Shown here piece by piece: positions 1 to 12,840 of a DNA stretch of 64,000 nucleotides; the stretch's first letter is position 1; each line of letters begins with the position of its first letter. The notes below the pieces were generated by a model, which was given only the letters and a program-made list of their open reading frames with translations, had not been told where the DNA came from and did not search any database. Position numbers and translations under genes: made by a program. Source of the DNA: Epiperipatus broadwayi (Eukaryota; Onychophora; Udeonychophora; Euonychophora; Peripatidae); NCBI GenBank assembly GCA_028023455.1, contig JAQFVV010012672.1, forward strand, positions 746,001-810,000, written 5' to 3'.

Positions 1-1799
1 ACTGAGTATGTATGTGAAAAAGCATAGCAGCTCTAATATGTAACACTAATTGCACCAGACTAAATCAGAAAAAGTACATTTTTAACAATACTAAAAATAT
101 AAATTTCACACAAAAATAATAAATATAACATATTAAGATATGGGATTATGCAATTCACAAATGTTACTTAGAATTTAAAAAAAAAAAAAATACATATATT
201 TAAGCCTGTCATGAAATTGCAATATAATCATAAAAGCAAAATTGGCAAAAAATAAATACTTAAGTATTACTATGTCTATATCTAAAATATTAGCATATCT
301 AAATATTATATCTAAAATATTACTACTACTATATCTGATATGAAATTACAAAATGGACCCTAAATCAAAATTTGAAGAAAAAAAAAATACTACATAATCG
401 GCAAATTAAATTGCTTAAAATGAAAACATACTTACCATGTATATATGACAGGAATTATCATGATGAAACACTCATTTGTCTTTCTATAGTTCTCCAGAGG
501 AGGACATTTCTAGTTTATTTTAAGTGATAAAATAGTGTTCCAAAAAATGAAGGCTTAAAGTAATTTTTTTTTTTTTCAAAATGGAGATTTATTTATCAAG
601 TGTTTGTGTGATATAATTTCTGCATAGGATCTTTATTAAGAAATGTTAATAAGTAAATGTTTTTTGTTAAAAACAAAAAAAGAAATTGGGATTGCAAGAT
701 TAGACATTTATCACAGATGTGAAAAGGCATAGTAGGTCTCTTAAGTTGCAGGTCTTATACATAAATACCGAAAAAAAATTTTTTTTTTAACTTTAGTACA
801 TGCAAATTAGAAAAAGTGTGAAAATCAAGATTGCTCTTTGATTGCAACTACCATCTATAAAAAATTACTGAACAAGTATTGTAAACATATAGCAAATAAA
901 TCTCTAAACATTAGTCAGGAAAAACAACAAAATGTTTACAGATGCAAACCTTGAATAATAGATAATGTTCAATCATAATTATTATAAGATGCTTTGGGTG
1001 TATTTAAAGAAAGATTAATTTAATTAATCCTGACTTCACACAATTTAAAAAATAAATAAGCTCATCTAAGAAAATAGCTGTAAGACTAATTGATGTGAAC
1101 AATATATTTCTAGTTTGCCATTTAAAAAATTCATCCCAATTGCTTTATTTGATTTGTGATAGTCATTATTTTCCTAGCAAGTAGCTTCTAAATATTTGTC
1201 ATTTTTTAAAATACATTTCCATGATCTCCAATAAATTGATATAAAGTTTGAACAAGAAAGCAAAGCAAAAAAAAAAAAAATGATAATTTATTATTATAAC
1301 AATATAAAAATAAATATGGTTAAAAGTGTAAATGTTAGTTAAATTATCTGTCCAAGGCAGCTTAAGGTCTCTGGATGATAGAATATTACAGTCAAATGAT
1401 AATAATTATTGTCAGTAGTAGTTTGCCATTGTTTGTCACTCTTATAGTATAATTTATTCTAGCTTCTCAATTTTAGAACTGTATCTTAAACAGATTTTTT
1501 TCAAAAAAAAGATCATATATTGTTTTTTGCTTTCTTGAAATAAATACTTAGAACTATTATTGTTGAGATTAATATTTCATTATAGATAGTTAAGAATGCT
1601 CACAAATTTTAATTCACTACAAATGCTTCTTCGCATATACATCCATTCTGAAGTATTATATTTTATTTCTGTTATGAAGAGTTGCTACATTACATCACTG
1701 CATCTTTTATACATGCATTATGTGCACAATATAATGGCAAGGAAGATGTATGTATGAATTGTGTTTTAAAATTCATACAAATTATTGAAAGATTTTTTT
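1..1799. other. AT-rich sequence, nothing recognised
   Basis: No coding region, RNA gene or repeat family was recognised. The stretch is A/T homopolymers and short AT-rich words. The 60-codon frame near 1682-1864 has no family resemblance and is what random AT-rich DNA gives. Confidence 0.6.
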
Positions 1800-4430
1800 C
1801 AGTCATCATCATTTTCAACTACAGGATGGAAGTCCAAGTTGAATTCAGTTTTTCTGTTACATAGTCTCTTTTCCCTATCACACTAGCAAAAGTTCTTATT
1901 TTATCCATTCATCTACATGTCTTTTTTTAGATATTTTACAATCTTTGGGATCTAATTTAGAATTCAGTTAACTATTTATTATCTTATGGCAATATGTTCC
2001 ATCTAATTCAGTTTAAGTTTTAATTTTTTCAGTTTGTATTTTATTTTCAATTTTTTTTTGTTACTTTTGATATAATCTCTCCATATATTATTATGTAGTT
2101 TAAAGTATCTCTATTGCTCTTCTGTTAAATGTTAGGTCCATATCCATAAATAAAAACTGATAAAATTAACATTAAAATCTTTCTTTTCAATCACAGTCAT
2201 ATTTGTTTTTTGTACTAAATTATTTCTACCAAAACCACTATTTGTGTTCAAATTTATGATTAATTTCACCCATTATATTTCCATTTGACAAAGATATTTG
2301 TAGTTATTCTAAGTCATATATTATTTTTTATTTTCTTTTGATAAAATTCATTGTACATTACTTTTGTCTTTTAAGTATTTATCATTACATTACTTTTGTC
2401 TTTTGGGCATTTATCATTAATTCTTTCTTATTTTTATTTGATCAATCTAGCAATATTCCCTGAAGTTCTGAAATATTATTTACAAAAATATCATCTACAA
2501 AATCTTGATGATTTTTAAATAATCTTCATTTATTTTTAGCCCCTTAGACTTCCTCATTTTAATACACTAAATATTTCTTATAAAAGTATTGTATAGATAG
2601 ATATAGAATCAGCCTGATGTATTCTTTTCTCAATGTTAATCTTCTTAGTGTACCATATAATATAATCATTTTTGTTGCATTTAGTAAATAATCTTAAGAA
2701 TTTAACAATATCTTGGGTCTATATCTTGATGATTTTTTGCTTTAATCATCATAAAAATGCTTATGGAATCAAATATCTTTTCATAGTCTACAAATCCTAT
2801 ATCTTGATGATTTTCTTGCTTTAATCACCATAAAAATGCTTATAGAATCAAATATCTTTTCATAATCTACAAATCCAAAGCATAACAATTGGCAATTTAT
2901 ATTCATTGGTATTTTTTATACATAACTTCTCTCGACATTTAATGTGATCCTATGTACTAAAATTATTTTTAAATTTAACTTTTTTCCCCATTGGTTTGAA
3001 TCCAAAGTTCATTGTAGATTAGCTATAATTACTTTTGGTATAAATTTCATTTAAAACTGATAGGTCTAATAATTTCTGATATCTCTTATTATTTTTCTTA
3101 AATATCACTTTTACTATTGTATTTCTCCAATCATTTGGTACATGTTTATCATTTAATATATAGGTTTGCCAACAATTTTTTTTTATCTGCTTTTTTAAAA
3201 TATCAATAATAACTCCATCATTTTTTGGATTTTTTCTTTACTACTATATAATTCTTTATATGATGACATCCCTTTTTCAGTAATCATTCCATGTTTTTTT
3301 TTTTATTGCTGAAACAACTTTCCTTATAATACCAAGATGTTTTATATTTTTATTCTTTTGTATTGTTTTCCTTGTCAATTCACAATTGTTTTTTTATATT
3401 ATTATTAATGTGTTTTTTATTTATTTATAATATTTTACAAAACTTTAGATATTTAATTTGTCTTAATAAATCATTTTTTATAATTTTAATATTTGTTCTT
3501 TTCTTCATATATTGTCTTAATATAATATTATTATTTTGTACTAGCTATCTTTCTAACAATTCTTAATAAAGTATCAGTTATTGATTTCAGCCAAGATGAA
3601 TAGATCTTTGAAGTTTGTTAATATTTAAAAATGAATTGCAAGTTCTTATTTAAATTCATTAGAATTTTTGAAGTTTAGGAATATCAATTATCAGTTTGTC
3701 TGTCTTTATAGTTTTTGAGTTTTGCCTAAACACATATAGTATATCTCAATCGATGATCTCTTCGTGTATTGAATCTACTAATAACATTATAATCTTGAAA
3801 GTGTTATTTTCTATTAGTCAAACTGTAATCAAATTCTGCTATACTTTCATTTTAATGTTTCCATGTTCATTTCTGTTCAGCATTTTTCTCAGAGAAAGAA
3901 TTCATAATAATGCAGTTTTTTTTTTTTTTTGTGAATTCCATAAATCAATGTCACTTTTCATTTTTGTCATCCTAACCAAATTTAACCACAGCACTTATTT
4001 TTTAATTGTTTATCAATTCTATCATTAAAGTATCTTATGACAATTTTAAAATGTTATTAAGTCTGATCAAAAGTATTTTATATAACTATAGAAATCTATT
4101 TTTTTTATCATATTGAAAACTTGTGGCCTGAAATTGAATTTTCTGTATTTGCTATCTTCTGTTAATTTCAATAATCTTGCCACTCAGTCTGATATAGTAT
4201 GGATATCCAAAATGTTGTTGTTTATACTTTTTATATATAATAAAACCTTCTCAATTTCTATTCCTAATATTTGTGCCTTTATAGTAAACTGCATTTCTCT
4301 TCACTTTTTAATTTCACAAATCTAATGATATAAGTATTTAGTATTAGACATTTCCAATTTAAGCAATCCTCTTAACTTGAAGTGACCTGCAGTTATAAGT
4401 ACCTAAATAAAAAGTTGTTATTGAATGGCA
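1800..4430 (-). mobile_element. Decayed near-full-length RTE-type LINE retrotransposon
   Basis: Read on the minus strand this resembles the single-ORF RTE layout: an apurinic-type endonuclease followed by a reverse transcriptase. Near 4400-4360 the frame reads like the endonuclease start (TYNCRSL). At about 3910-3860 it reads IMNSFSEK followed by WTWK, and near 3760 a degraded DHR motif that corresponds to the SDHR of RTE endonucleases. From about 3200 to 3070 it reads PNDWRN...IFKK, the start of the reverse transcriptase, and the fingers/palm follow down to 2450. The tail at 1800-2160 matches the tails at 6090-6480 and 52270-52740. Frameshifts and stops are everywhere, so it is dead. In the RTE family the element copies itself by target-primed reverse transcription. 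The 5' end is approximate. Confidence 0.7.
2720..2877. repeat. Two-copy tandem duplication inside the LINE
   Basis: A block beginning TATATCTTGATGATTTT occurs at about 2720 and again at about 2798 with only a few differences, giving a ~78-bp period. It lies in the reverse-transcriptase part of the relic and arose after the element lost function. Confidence 0.8.
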
Positions 4431-5050
4431 GCTTGATCTGCAATTGAGGGATTTTTATTATCTCTGCCTACAGCTGACTGCTGTCTTTGCTGGAAACTTT
4501 ACAGCTTTCTAGGAATAAGGGTCATAATTTAGTTTTGTCTGTCATGATTAAAAATATTTATTAAGAAAAAAAAAAGAATATTCACACAGACATCTTGCCT
4601 TTAAAAAAAACAACTAATATTTCAATTAAAAACTATCAGACAATTGACAAGAAAATCTGTGGGGTTTTGATCTCAAAAGTCAGTGCTAATAAATCAGCAA
4701 ACTCATGATGCTGGCTGATGCATCCATCCATGTTTATCATATGAATAATCACATAGTAATAACAACTGTATTAACAAGAACTTTTAAAGACTCAAAGAGA
4801 CTTTCAATTAATAGCAATTTTTTTCTGTAATTTTTTTTCTGTAAGTAGTGTAAAATATATTTTTTTAAGATATATAAAATTTTGAACTTTGCCTCCAAAA
4901 ATCTTTTCATATAATGTTTTGCTATTGGTAAAATTAAAATCAAAAATTATTGTAAATGAAATTACAAAACATTCTCAAATAGTAATCATTCTATCATTAA
5001 AATTACATAACGTATATATATACACACACATATGCATGTTTTAATATATG
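4431..5050. other. No gene seen
   Basis: AT-rich DNA between the LINE and the fold-back MITE. It includes a short alternating TA/CA run near 5010-5030. No coding or RNA feature was recognised. Confidence 0.5.
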
Positions 5051-5181
5051 TTAAGTGTGCTGGGTCATAGCAGTAGAGAAGCTGAGCAGAGTAACAATGC
5101 GATGGCTTAGTGCTTTTGAGGCTAAGCCATCATATTGTTACTCTGTTCAGCTTCTCTATTGTAGCAGCCCAGCGCACTTAA
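5051..5181. mobile_element. Fold-back MITE flanked by TTAA
   Basis: Two arms of about 55-60 bp (5055-5110 and 5121-5177) are imperfect reverse complements around a 10-base loop (5111-5120). The outer ends read TTAA-GTGTGCTGGG and CCCAGCGCAC-TTAA. TTAA is the piggyBac-type target, which suggests a tiny non-autonomous element, although the termini do not show the usual CCC start. The transcript would fold into one long hairpin, so a microRNA-like precursor is an alternative reading. No protein is encoded. Confidence 0.7.
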
Positions 5182-6089
5182 CACTTATGCATATATTACA
5201 ATTCTTACAAGAGAAGTTACACATTTTTCATTGCACACGTTTTTAAAATAATATATAGAAAATTACATTGTTATAAAATCTGAACTGTACTTTAGGTATA
5301 TTTCAGTGAATAGTCATTAAATTATCTTCTTGTTTTCCTATTCTAACGTTTTTCTGCAAATTTTGGGAAATTATGGCTTGATCTTTTCTGACAAATTTAT
5401 TTCAATAATAAAATTTATTTATTTATTTATTTAATCATCTATATATTTAATCTTTCTCACTTTTGTCTACACATTTAATCTTTTGCATTCTTCTCAGTTA
5501 TATGAAGGTTGACTTCTTTTTTCAGTGTATCCTATTTCATATAAATTTTTAATTTTTTGTCCCCCCCTCCTTCCAATATTATATATATTATGCGCGCACA
5601 CACACGTTTGCCTTAATTAAGAACTTAATTGGTGAGTAGGAATTGCACCTTTTCTTTCTAACATAATCTACCTGTTTGACACTTTAAACAAATTATTTTT
5701 TAAAAATTGTAATTCAAAGTGATTGCTTTAGTATGTTTAATGAAATTAAAAAAAAAAAATTCACAATAGTTTTTCTAATGCTGACTAGGCCTTTTTTTTT
5801 TTTTTTTGAGATTTCTAGACTAAATGTCTGTAATATGGCTAGACTGTTGGGTTAATGGATTGCAGTTGGAGGAATTCATCAATAAAACATTATTTCTTTT
5901 TTTTTTTTTTACTTTTACAGTTATTTATTTGAAATTACGAAAAAGAAAAGAAGTCAGTTTATATTAATGAAACATTATTTATTTAATGAAAAAAATAAAA
6001 CGTAAAAAAAACTCAATATTAAAATGTAGTAATCAAATTATTATTTTTTACACAATTTTTAAAAAAAATTTCATTCATATATATATCAT
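5182..6089. other. No gene seen
   Basis: AT-rich sequence with homopolymers, a TTTA microsatellite near 5404-5432 and a short GC/CA run near 5592-5606. Nothing else was recognised. Confidence 0.5.
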
Positions 6090-6480
6090 TGTCAACAATT
6101 ATCAATCCACTGCAGGATGGAGGTCTCTCAAAGTTCAATCCATTTCCGATCTCTAGCTTCTCTTTTCCACATCTCTCCTGCACACTTTCTTATTTCATCC
6201 ATTCATATCCCATAGTTTCCTTTTACAATCTCTTGAAATTTCATTTAAGATTTTAATTGTCCATTTATCCTCATCTCTTCTAGCAATATGTCTAGCCCAA
6301 CTCCACTTGTCTTTTAATTCTTTCATCAATGTCAGTAACTCCTGTTTGTCCTTTTATCCATATGTTGCATTTTTGGTCTCTTGTTACTCCTAACATGCAT
6401 CTCTCCATACTTTTTTGAATAGTCTGAAGTCTCTGTAAATGTCCCTTTAATTTATATTTGCCTTAATATTTCTTGAGTCT
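6090..6480 (-). mobile_element. 3' fragment of RTE-type LINE
   Basis: On the minus strand this is the C-terminal end of the same LINE family seen at 52270-52740. Shared landmarks on the + strand are CACTGCAGGATGGAGGTCTC, the block for the tail with TCTAGC...CTTCTC, and CCTGTTTGTCC. The outer edge carries an AT/CATTGTCAACAA tail, where the sibling has a TCATCATCGTC tail. This is a 5'-truncated copy, as expected for incomplete target-primed reverse transcription, and it is decayed. Confidence 0.75.
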
Positions 6481-6664
6481 TTGGTTTACTGTTAAGCTAA
6501 TGAGTGTGCTATTTTTGCCAACTCATGGTAATGCATTCTTTGAAAAAATTGTGTTTTATTAGCCAGTGGTGAAAGAAAAACCTTCAGCAACTTTTAGCTT
6601 GAATGGTTATCATCTGAGAAAGAGGAAGTATTACAAAAATCTTTTGAATATAATTAACCAAGTA

Positions 6665-7739
6665 CACCTGGGTCTCGTTTTACGCGATAGATAGGTTCCT
6701 CAGAAAACACGTGCAAATGAAATCGTGCAAAAATAGATGTAACTTACCTAAAAAAGGGGGATACAGACTGTGATTTTTCAAAAGTTGCGTAAAAGCAAAG
6801 CACCAACGTAAAATTACTTTAAAATTTGCGCAAAAAAAAAATAAAATATGACTAATAAAAAATTTCAAATTTGAAACAAATTGATACAAGACAAACTTTT
6901 TTTGACTATAATATTTAATTTTATTCAAAATAATATATTTTTATGCATAATTTACGGTACAGTAATTTACATTTTTTTATACACGTTTTAATTATTATCG
7001 CTATTTGCCAATAAACAGGTTCGTTTGCAAACTGGTAAAAAATCAGATTCTTCACAAAAAGAAATACAATTAGCACCAACTTCACACTCATGTTGTGTTA
7101 ATGGTTTTCTGGTGACAATGTAATTAGTAATTAATCTTTGAGATGATTTTATTAATTGTTAATGAAACTAACAACTAAAAATTAAATTCTTATTTTTGTC
7201 TTTAATTTTCAATTCCGTTTAAAAATCAAATTACGTTTCACATCACATTAATTTCAAGTCGCCATAAGTAATTTTTAAATTGTTAATTACAATTAAAAAT
7301 CAGATTTTAATTGTCAAATTTAAGTGTGCCCACTGCTATTACTCACCTTTTAAAAATAAACTTGCGGACACTAAATGATTAATAATTGATTACGTTCTTT
7401 TTTAAAAAGCAAAAACAGAATGTGATTTAAAATGCAAAATTAACACACACAATGTTTGAACAAATTTACATTATAATCTTGTAAAATTTAATGTGTGTAT
7501 ACATAAAATGTGGAAATCATGATTTTAATTTCATTATTGCATACAATCTTACTATTATAAAGCACTGAAAATATTGAAATTACTAAGATGAAAGTCAAAT
7601 TCCAATAATGTGCTATTACTTTCAATATGACATAAGTGCGCGAAATTTATTATTTAAAGTAATAGCGCATTATCGGAGTTCGACTTCCAAAGAAACATGA
7701 ATCGCGTTAAATAAGTCCGCGTAAAAAGAGACCGAGGTG
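6665..7739 (-). mobile_element. pogo/Tigger-like TIR element, copy A
   Basis: A 1075-bp element flanked by TA on both sides (6663-6664 and 7740-7741). The left end begins CACCTGGGTCTCGTTTTACG and the right end is an imperfect inverted copy of it (ending CGTAAAAAGAGACCGAGGTG). TA duplication plus a terminus containing TCTCGTTTTA resembles pogo/Tigger elements of the Tc1-mariner superfamily. A remnant of the same coding block found intact in copy D lies on the minus strand at about 7030-7160. The transposase is otherwise gone, so the copy is non-autonomous. Confidence 0.8.
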
Positions 7740-7741
7740 TA

Positions 7742-8543
7742 GTTAGTTATTGCTTGGGTGTTCTTAAGAAGTTTTCGCATCATAAGTGACAGAACTTGGA
7801 GCCACATTGAAAATGCATTGGCATATTATAAAATGGGTTGATATGTTCTTCAGCAGGAAATGATATCTACAACTGTAAGAGCACATTTTAATCGAATTAA
7901 ACATTTGAAGCAAATGAAAGGTGACAGATGTTTTTTAAAAAAAATGTTAGGGTGTTTTAAGTTGGGTTTTTGCAGAAAAGGAAAATTTCCATTTATATTA
8001 TAATTTTTTTTAAATTATGAAATAGGTGTAATATGTATTGTTCAGATAGTGGAAGAATGTAGCTGAGGCTAGAATACATGTCAGTACAAAAAAATTAAGA
8101 GACAGCATTTCAATTAATATTAAATGATTCAAAGCGATATTTGTATTTTGCAGATTTGATTTGTATAGTCATCATAAAACTTATCTAGCTTTACACTTTA
8201 TTCTGCCTTCAAAATAATCATACTTATTTACAAATGGCTGCCGATAATAATATCTATATTTCAAAGATCAATTTTTATTTGAATTAGTTATATGGAATTT
8301 TATATACATTTTTTTTCCTTAAAAAAAAGTGCAATATTTTTTCTTTTAATATTATAAATATGATTTTGTTTTTAATTTATAATGTGATTTATATTGGATT
8401 TCATTTCTTTTCATATTTCTTAATTGACTTTTTGTTTAATTAAAAATAATAATAAATGCAATGCATGATTTTCTGATTTGCAAATTTATTTCAAAAAATA
8501 GAATTTTTTTTTTTAAACATGTCTCGTTATCTAAATATATATA
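7742..8543. other. Spacer between copies A and B
   Basis: AT-rich spacer with no recognised gene or repeat. It separates two members of the same TIR family lying in opposite orientation. Confidence 0.5.
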
Positions 8544-9764
8544 CACCTGGGTCTCGTTTTATGCAGATTTTTTTAATGCGATTTTGAAGTTATGCGATTC
8601 ATGTTTCATCTTAATATTTTTTATGCGGTTTTTTTTTTATGCGATAAAGAAGGTCATATTTCACTATATTTATTAGATATCAAGAAATTTAAATTATTAA
8701 TAACTTATTTTGTCTTGAAATACTTTTTTTTCCCAAAAATATAACGTTATATTAGCAACCAACGTGAACATGGCCTGAAGCTGTATTTAGAATCTTCTAC
8801 ATAAATAACCTACTTATACTTATGAGTAAATAATAATAGATTTATACTTACGAGTATAAAAATATCGAATAAATATTCAAAAATTTTAAACTTTTAAAAC
8901 ATATTTTGTTAGATGTAACGGAAATAAATATTCTTTTAGAATTTTAAAATAAATAACAAAGATTTTGTTGATTTTGTAAACTGAAAATAATCTTTCTAAT
9001 GATAATGTATAATCTTTTTGTTTTGATTGTGATCTCATTTTTTTAATATAGAAACAAAATGTGAACATTTAAAATTTATTTCAGTAGTAAACAAAAATAT
9101 CTATCAAATGAAGACAGATTTATTTTCTGATAAGTACTAATCATTTAATTATAGATTTTACGTTGATGTGTGAGACAAAGAAAAATGTCAGAAAGTGCTG
9201 AAATCCGGAGAATTTGCTGAAATGAATAACCTCTTAAATTCCAATGAGAGCTAAATAGTTATGTCTGGCTATTGCGAGCTTTATAAACAATTAGTAAAAT
9301 CATTGTCTCAAAGTTTAATCACTGATTATATTGTCGATAGAAAACCATTAACACAGCACAAGACTGAAAGTGGCGCTAGTTGTGCTTCCTCTTGTGATGA
9401 ATCTGATTTCTTATCAGTTCACAAACGAACCGCATATTGTCAAATAGCGATAATGTTTAAAATATGTATGAAAAAATGTAAAATTAAATACTGTAGTTAA
9501 TAAAAAAACTAAAAAAAGTTTGTCTTGTATCAATTTTTTTCAAATATTTGAAATTTGTTATTGGTCATACTTTATTTCCTTATTTTTTTAATGCGAATTT
9601 TAAAGTAATTTTTCCTTGTTGCTTTGCTTTTATGCGATTTCTGAAAATTACAGAATCTATCCTCCATTTTTCAAGGTAAGTTAAGTCTGTTTTTTTTTGC
9701 GATTTTTTTTTAATGCAGGTTTTTTGCGGAACCTATCTATCGCATAAAACGAGACCCAGATGTG
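8544..9764 (+). mobile_element. pogo/Tigger-like TIR element, copy B
   Basis: A 1221-bp element flanked by TA (8542-8543 and 9765-9766). It begins CACCTGGGTCTCGTTTTATG and ends with the inverted sequence CATAAAACGAGACCCAGATG followed by TG. Its internal coding remnant runs on the + strand, opposite to copies A, C and D. The left end shows a second TGCGATT-rich block that also appears near the right end of copy D, consistent with inverted orientation. Confidence 0.82.
9261..9500 (+). pseudogene. C-terminal transposase remnant, pogo/Tigger-like
   Basis: A 79-codon open fragment inside copy B. It begins MSGYCELYKQLVKSLSQS and continues with an ITDYIV block and a Ser/Cys-rich tail. It aligns by eye with residues 46-100 of the fragment at 39240-39542 in copy D. 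The catalytic domain is absent. The assignment to a Tigger-type transposase tail rests mainly on the element's TIR and TA duplication. The protein alone could be any small transposon ORF. Confidence 0.5.
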
Positions 9765-9766
9765 TA

Positions 9767-11204
9767 TGAATGTAGCTTCTTTAAAACTTACTATTTATGG
9801 GATTTTTTAAAAAGACAAAAGTTTTTACTTAGCTAGGATAGATTTATATAACATTTGAATTAAGTTTGGAGGAATTTGTTATTTTAGAGAAAAGTAATTT
9901 TTTGAGAGATGTTATTAGAAAATATTAGTCTGATTAATTTTCTATAATGTTCTTTGACGGTACCTTCATATTTAAAGGGCATTTACATATGTTCTAGTAG
10001 ATGTGTAATATCACTTTCATGTTTCTCTGATCAATGTTTGAATGTTATGTTTGGGCTTTGTGAATTAAAGCATTAGCATTAAATAAGATAAGTGTGGTCT
10101 GTAAACTATTTATTTGCATGGACTGAAACTCACTTCCTTATTCAAAAGATGGATTGTGTGACTGCATAACATGTTTCCAGTCTTTCAACATCAATTTTTG
10201 TTTGTATCACTATTTTTGTGTTACATCAGATACACTAGTGGCTTTGAAATAGTTGTTTAAGTTTTGCCTCTGTACTGATTTGTTTCCTTTGGAGATTTTA
10301 ACTACAATCTTGTGGCAATTGATTTAATCAGTTATTTTTGGAAAGCACTACTAATATTTTTATTTGGTATAGTATTGTTTATTTCAACAATATTTTATAA
10401 TGGAGAAAAACCTTGAATTTTCTGAGACATTAATTTTTTACTTATTGTACCTTAGTACTCCTTAAAAGTTTTGCTTATAGTATATATGCAGCCATCATTT
10501 TATTACACTTTTAGACTCTCAATATAAGAATTAAGAATAATTTTTGTTTTTTATAAAACTAAAAATTAAATTCAAAAATTACTTATAATAAATATAATTA
10601 ATATTTATCAATTTTTTTCATACTTGTGTGAACATGTAAATATAATTTTAGATTTACATTTTATTTTTTGGTGTTCATTTTTTACATTAAAGCTTTAAAT
10701 TGTGTGGATTTATATAAATATTGAGAATATAGTTTATTGAAATGAAATCTAAAAATAAAATTATATGCATACAAAAATAAAGGTAGTTTTCATTTTCTTT
10801 AAAATTTTGTAGCAATAAGGTGGCTGTTTGAAAAGTTTTTCTATACTTGCGCTAACCAATTAAGAACCAAAGCTGGCTGTTTTTAAAATTTGGACAAGTC
10901 CAATATTTCACACTGTCAGATACCCATTTTCTTAGGTCTGTCAATATTGATATATATTTCCACTTCTGTGTTACTATTTTTTCTAACTTCTGTATATATT
11001 GTGACATGTCTTGATGGTATGTATGTTAGAAACTGAAGAAATGTTTTAAAAAAAATGTATTTGCTAATTAAAATTAGCAAGATTGGGAATTGGAGTAAAA
11101 ATAGACTAAATAATAAGAAAAGCATCAAAGAATTTAATAGATTGCTGTCATACAAAATGTTTATTTAATGTTGTATATGATTTTTAGTAATTAAACATCT
11201 TTGA
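9767..11204. other. No gene seen
   Basis: A long AT-rich interval without recognised coding or repeat content. A minus-strand frame at 10916-11155 has a hydrophobic, low-complexity composition and no family resemblance. Confidence 0.5.
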
Positions 11205-11355
11205 CTTTGGTCATTTTAGAAGATAAACTCTAATTAAAGAGTTAAAAATGATTTGCAGATTGTTTTGTTAATTATTTTGAGAAACAAAAGAGTGAAAAAA
11301 TATTGTACTGTTTTAAAACTATTTTATTTAGTGATGCAAAATTATAAGAAAATAG
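11205..11355 (+). repeat. Left part of a split tandem-repeat unit
   Basis: The block from TTTGGTCATTTTAGAAGATA to the GAAAATAG at 11348-11355 repeats in direct orientation at 21223-21350. The rest of this unit is found about 10 kb away, starting at 21131. An insertion (11356-21130) therefore split one unit of a roughly 220-bp tandem repeat. Confidence 0.8.
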
Positions 11356-11944
11356 GGTTGTTTTCTCATCCCTGGTGTTTGCCTTAAGATGTCGCTATTT
11401 CTAGGTAAATTCCTAGAAATATACAGTTTCACCGGCCTTCACCCAACAGAAGAGGAATTTTTCTATGTTATAAATGCAGAAAAGTTCTCACGTTATGTTG
11501 GGCGGTGGCAGCAACAGAAGCCAACACAAAGAGACTTCTTTCTATGATAAAACACAGAAAGAGTTCCCGACGGCTGCCGGTTATGGCTTTTTTTCTATGC
11601 TAAAAGCAAAGAGAAAGAAATACCTTGATTGGCTGCTGTAGTAATTGATTTTATTCATCATTTTCTCATAATAGTAGAATATCTATTTTTTCTGTAGTTT
11701 CGTGTGAAAGTGTGTGTATTTGAAGCAGTCGTAGTTTTTTTTAAATTTGATAAGACGTCTATTTTTTTTAATTTGTTGTAACTTACTTTACTGTTATAAA
11801 TTTAGTAATAATGTCCTGAAGATTCCATTACGAAGGGGTAACCCTCAAAAATTGCTTTTAAGGGTGCGAAAGGGAAAAAAAATTAAAGGATCACGCGAAA
11901 AGTACTGTTTTCACGAGAATTCGTCCGTGACCAGTTACTTTAGC

Positions 11945-12460
11945 TATATATATATACGCACAAACAAAAACAACCCACTGTCTAATTATTAGTAATTACT
12001 TGTCCGAAAAATAAAATTAGTCTGGTATTTTTTTTTTTTTTTGTTACATTTATTATTTCAAAATAAGATTAGTTTTTATATCTACATACTAACAAAAACA
12101 ACCCAGTTCCTGATTAATTACTGTCTTTAAAAAAAAAAGCAAATTCAATGGGGTTTGATTTTTTTAAATGGAGTCTTTGAATTACGGTTTGTTTGTTTTT
12201 ATATATACACAAGATTTACCAAAAAAAAAAAAGGAAACCCACTTTCTGATTAATTACTGTCAAAAGAAATGCAAATTAGTCGGCTATCATTTTTAAATTT
12301 AGTATTTCAATAACGGTACCCTTTTTATATAGACAGACTTAACAAAAACAAACCACTTTCTGATTCATTACTTTCCCCCCCCTCCCCCCAAAAAAAGAAA
12401 ACGGAAATTAGTTGGGTATCATTTTTCAATCGAGTCTTTCAATGACGGTCCTAAATTGTA
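11945..12460. repeat. Degenerate tandem array, about 120-130 bp per unit, four units
   Basis: Units start with an ACAAAAACAACCCACT-like block at about 11961, 12090, 12220 and 12337. Each continues with CTGATTAATTACTGTC-like sequence, an AAATTAGTCGGGTATCATTTTT-like part and a GAGTCTTTCAATNACGG-like part. It is inside the outer DNA transposon and may be its subterminal repeat region. Confidence 0.75.
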
Positions 12461-12493
12461 GTATATAAATTACATTACTTTTGATAGATTTAG

Positions 12494-12840
12494 AATTACG
12501 TCTTGCTTTTTTTAATAAAATGATTGATTTACTCTTGACCAAAAATACCGTAACTTTAAAAAAAGACACACATAAAGTCCAAAAAAAAAAATGAGAAAAA
12601 GTCCCGTAACTTTAAATACACACACACAAACTCAAAAACAAGATAAGATTAATAAACATTTACTTATTACGTCTTGTTTTTGAATCAAATTATTGATTTA
12701 CTCTTGAAAAAAAAAAAAAAGACCGTAACTTTAAAAAGACATACGTAAAGTCAAAAAAAAATTAGAAAAACACAGTAACTTTAAAGACACACACACACAA
12801 ACTCAAAAACAAGATAAGATTAGTAAACATTTACAAAAAT
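12494..12840. repeat. Two-unit tandem repeat, about 172 bp period
   Basis: Both units begin ATTACGTCTTG (12494 and 12666) and run through TGATTTACTCTTGA, CCGTAACTTTAAA and CTCAAAAACAAGATAAGATT. This is a second tandem block directly following the first within the outer transposon. Confidence 0.8.
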
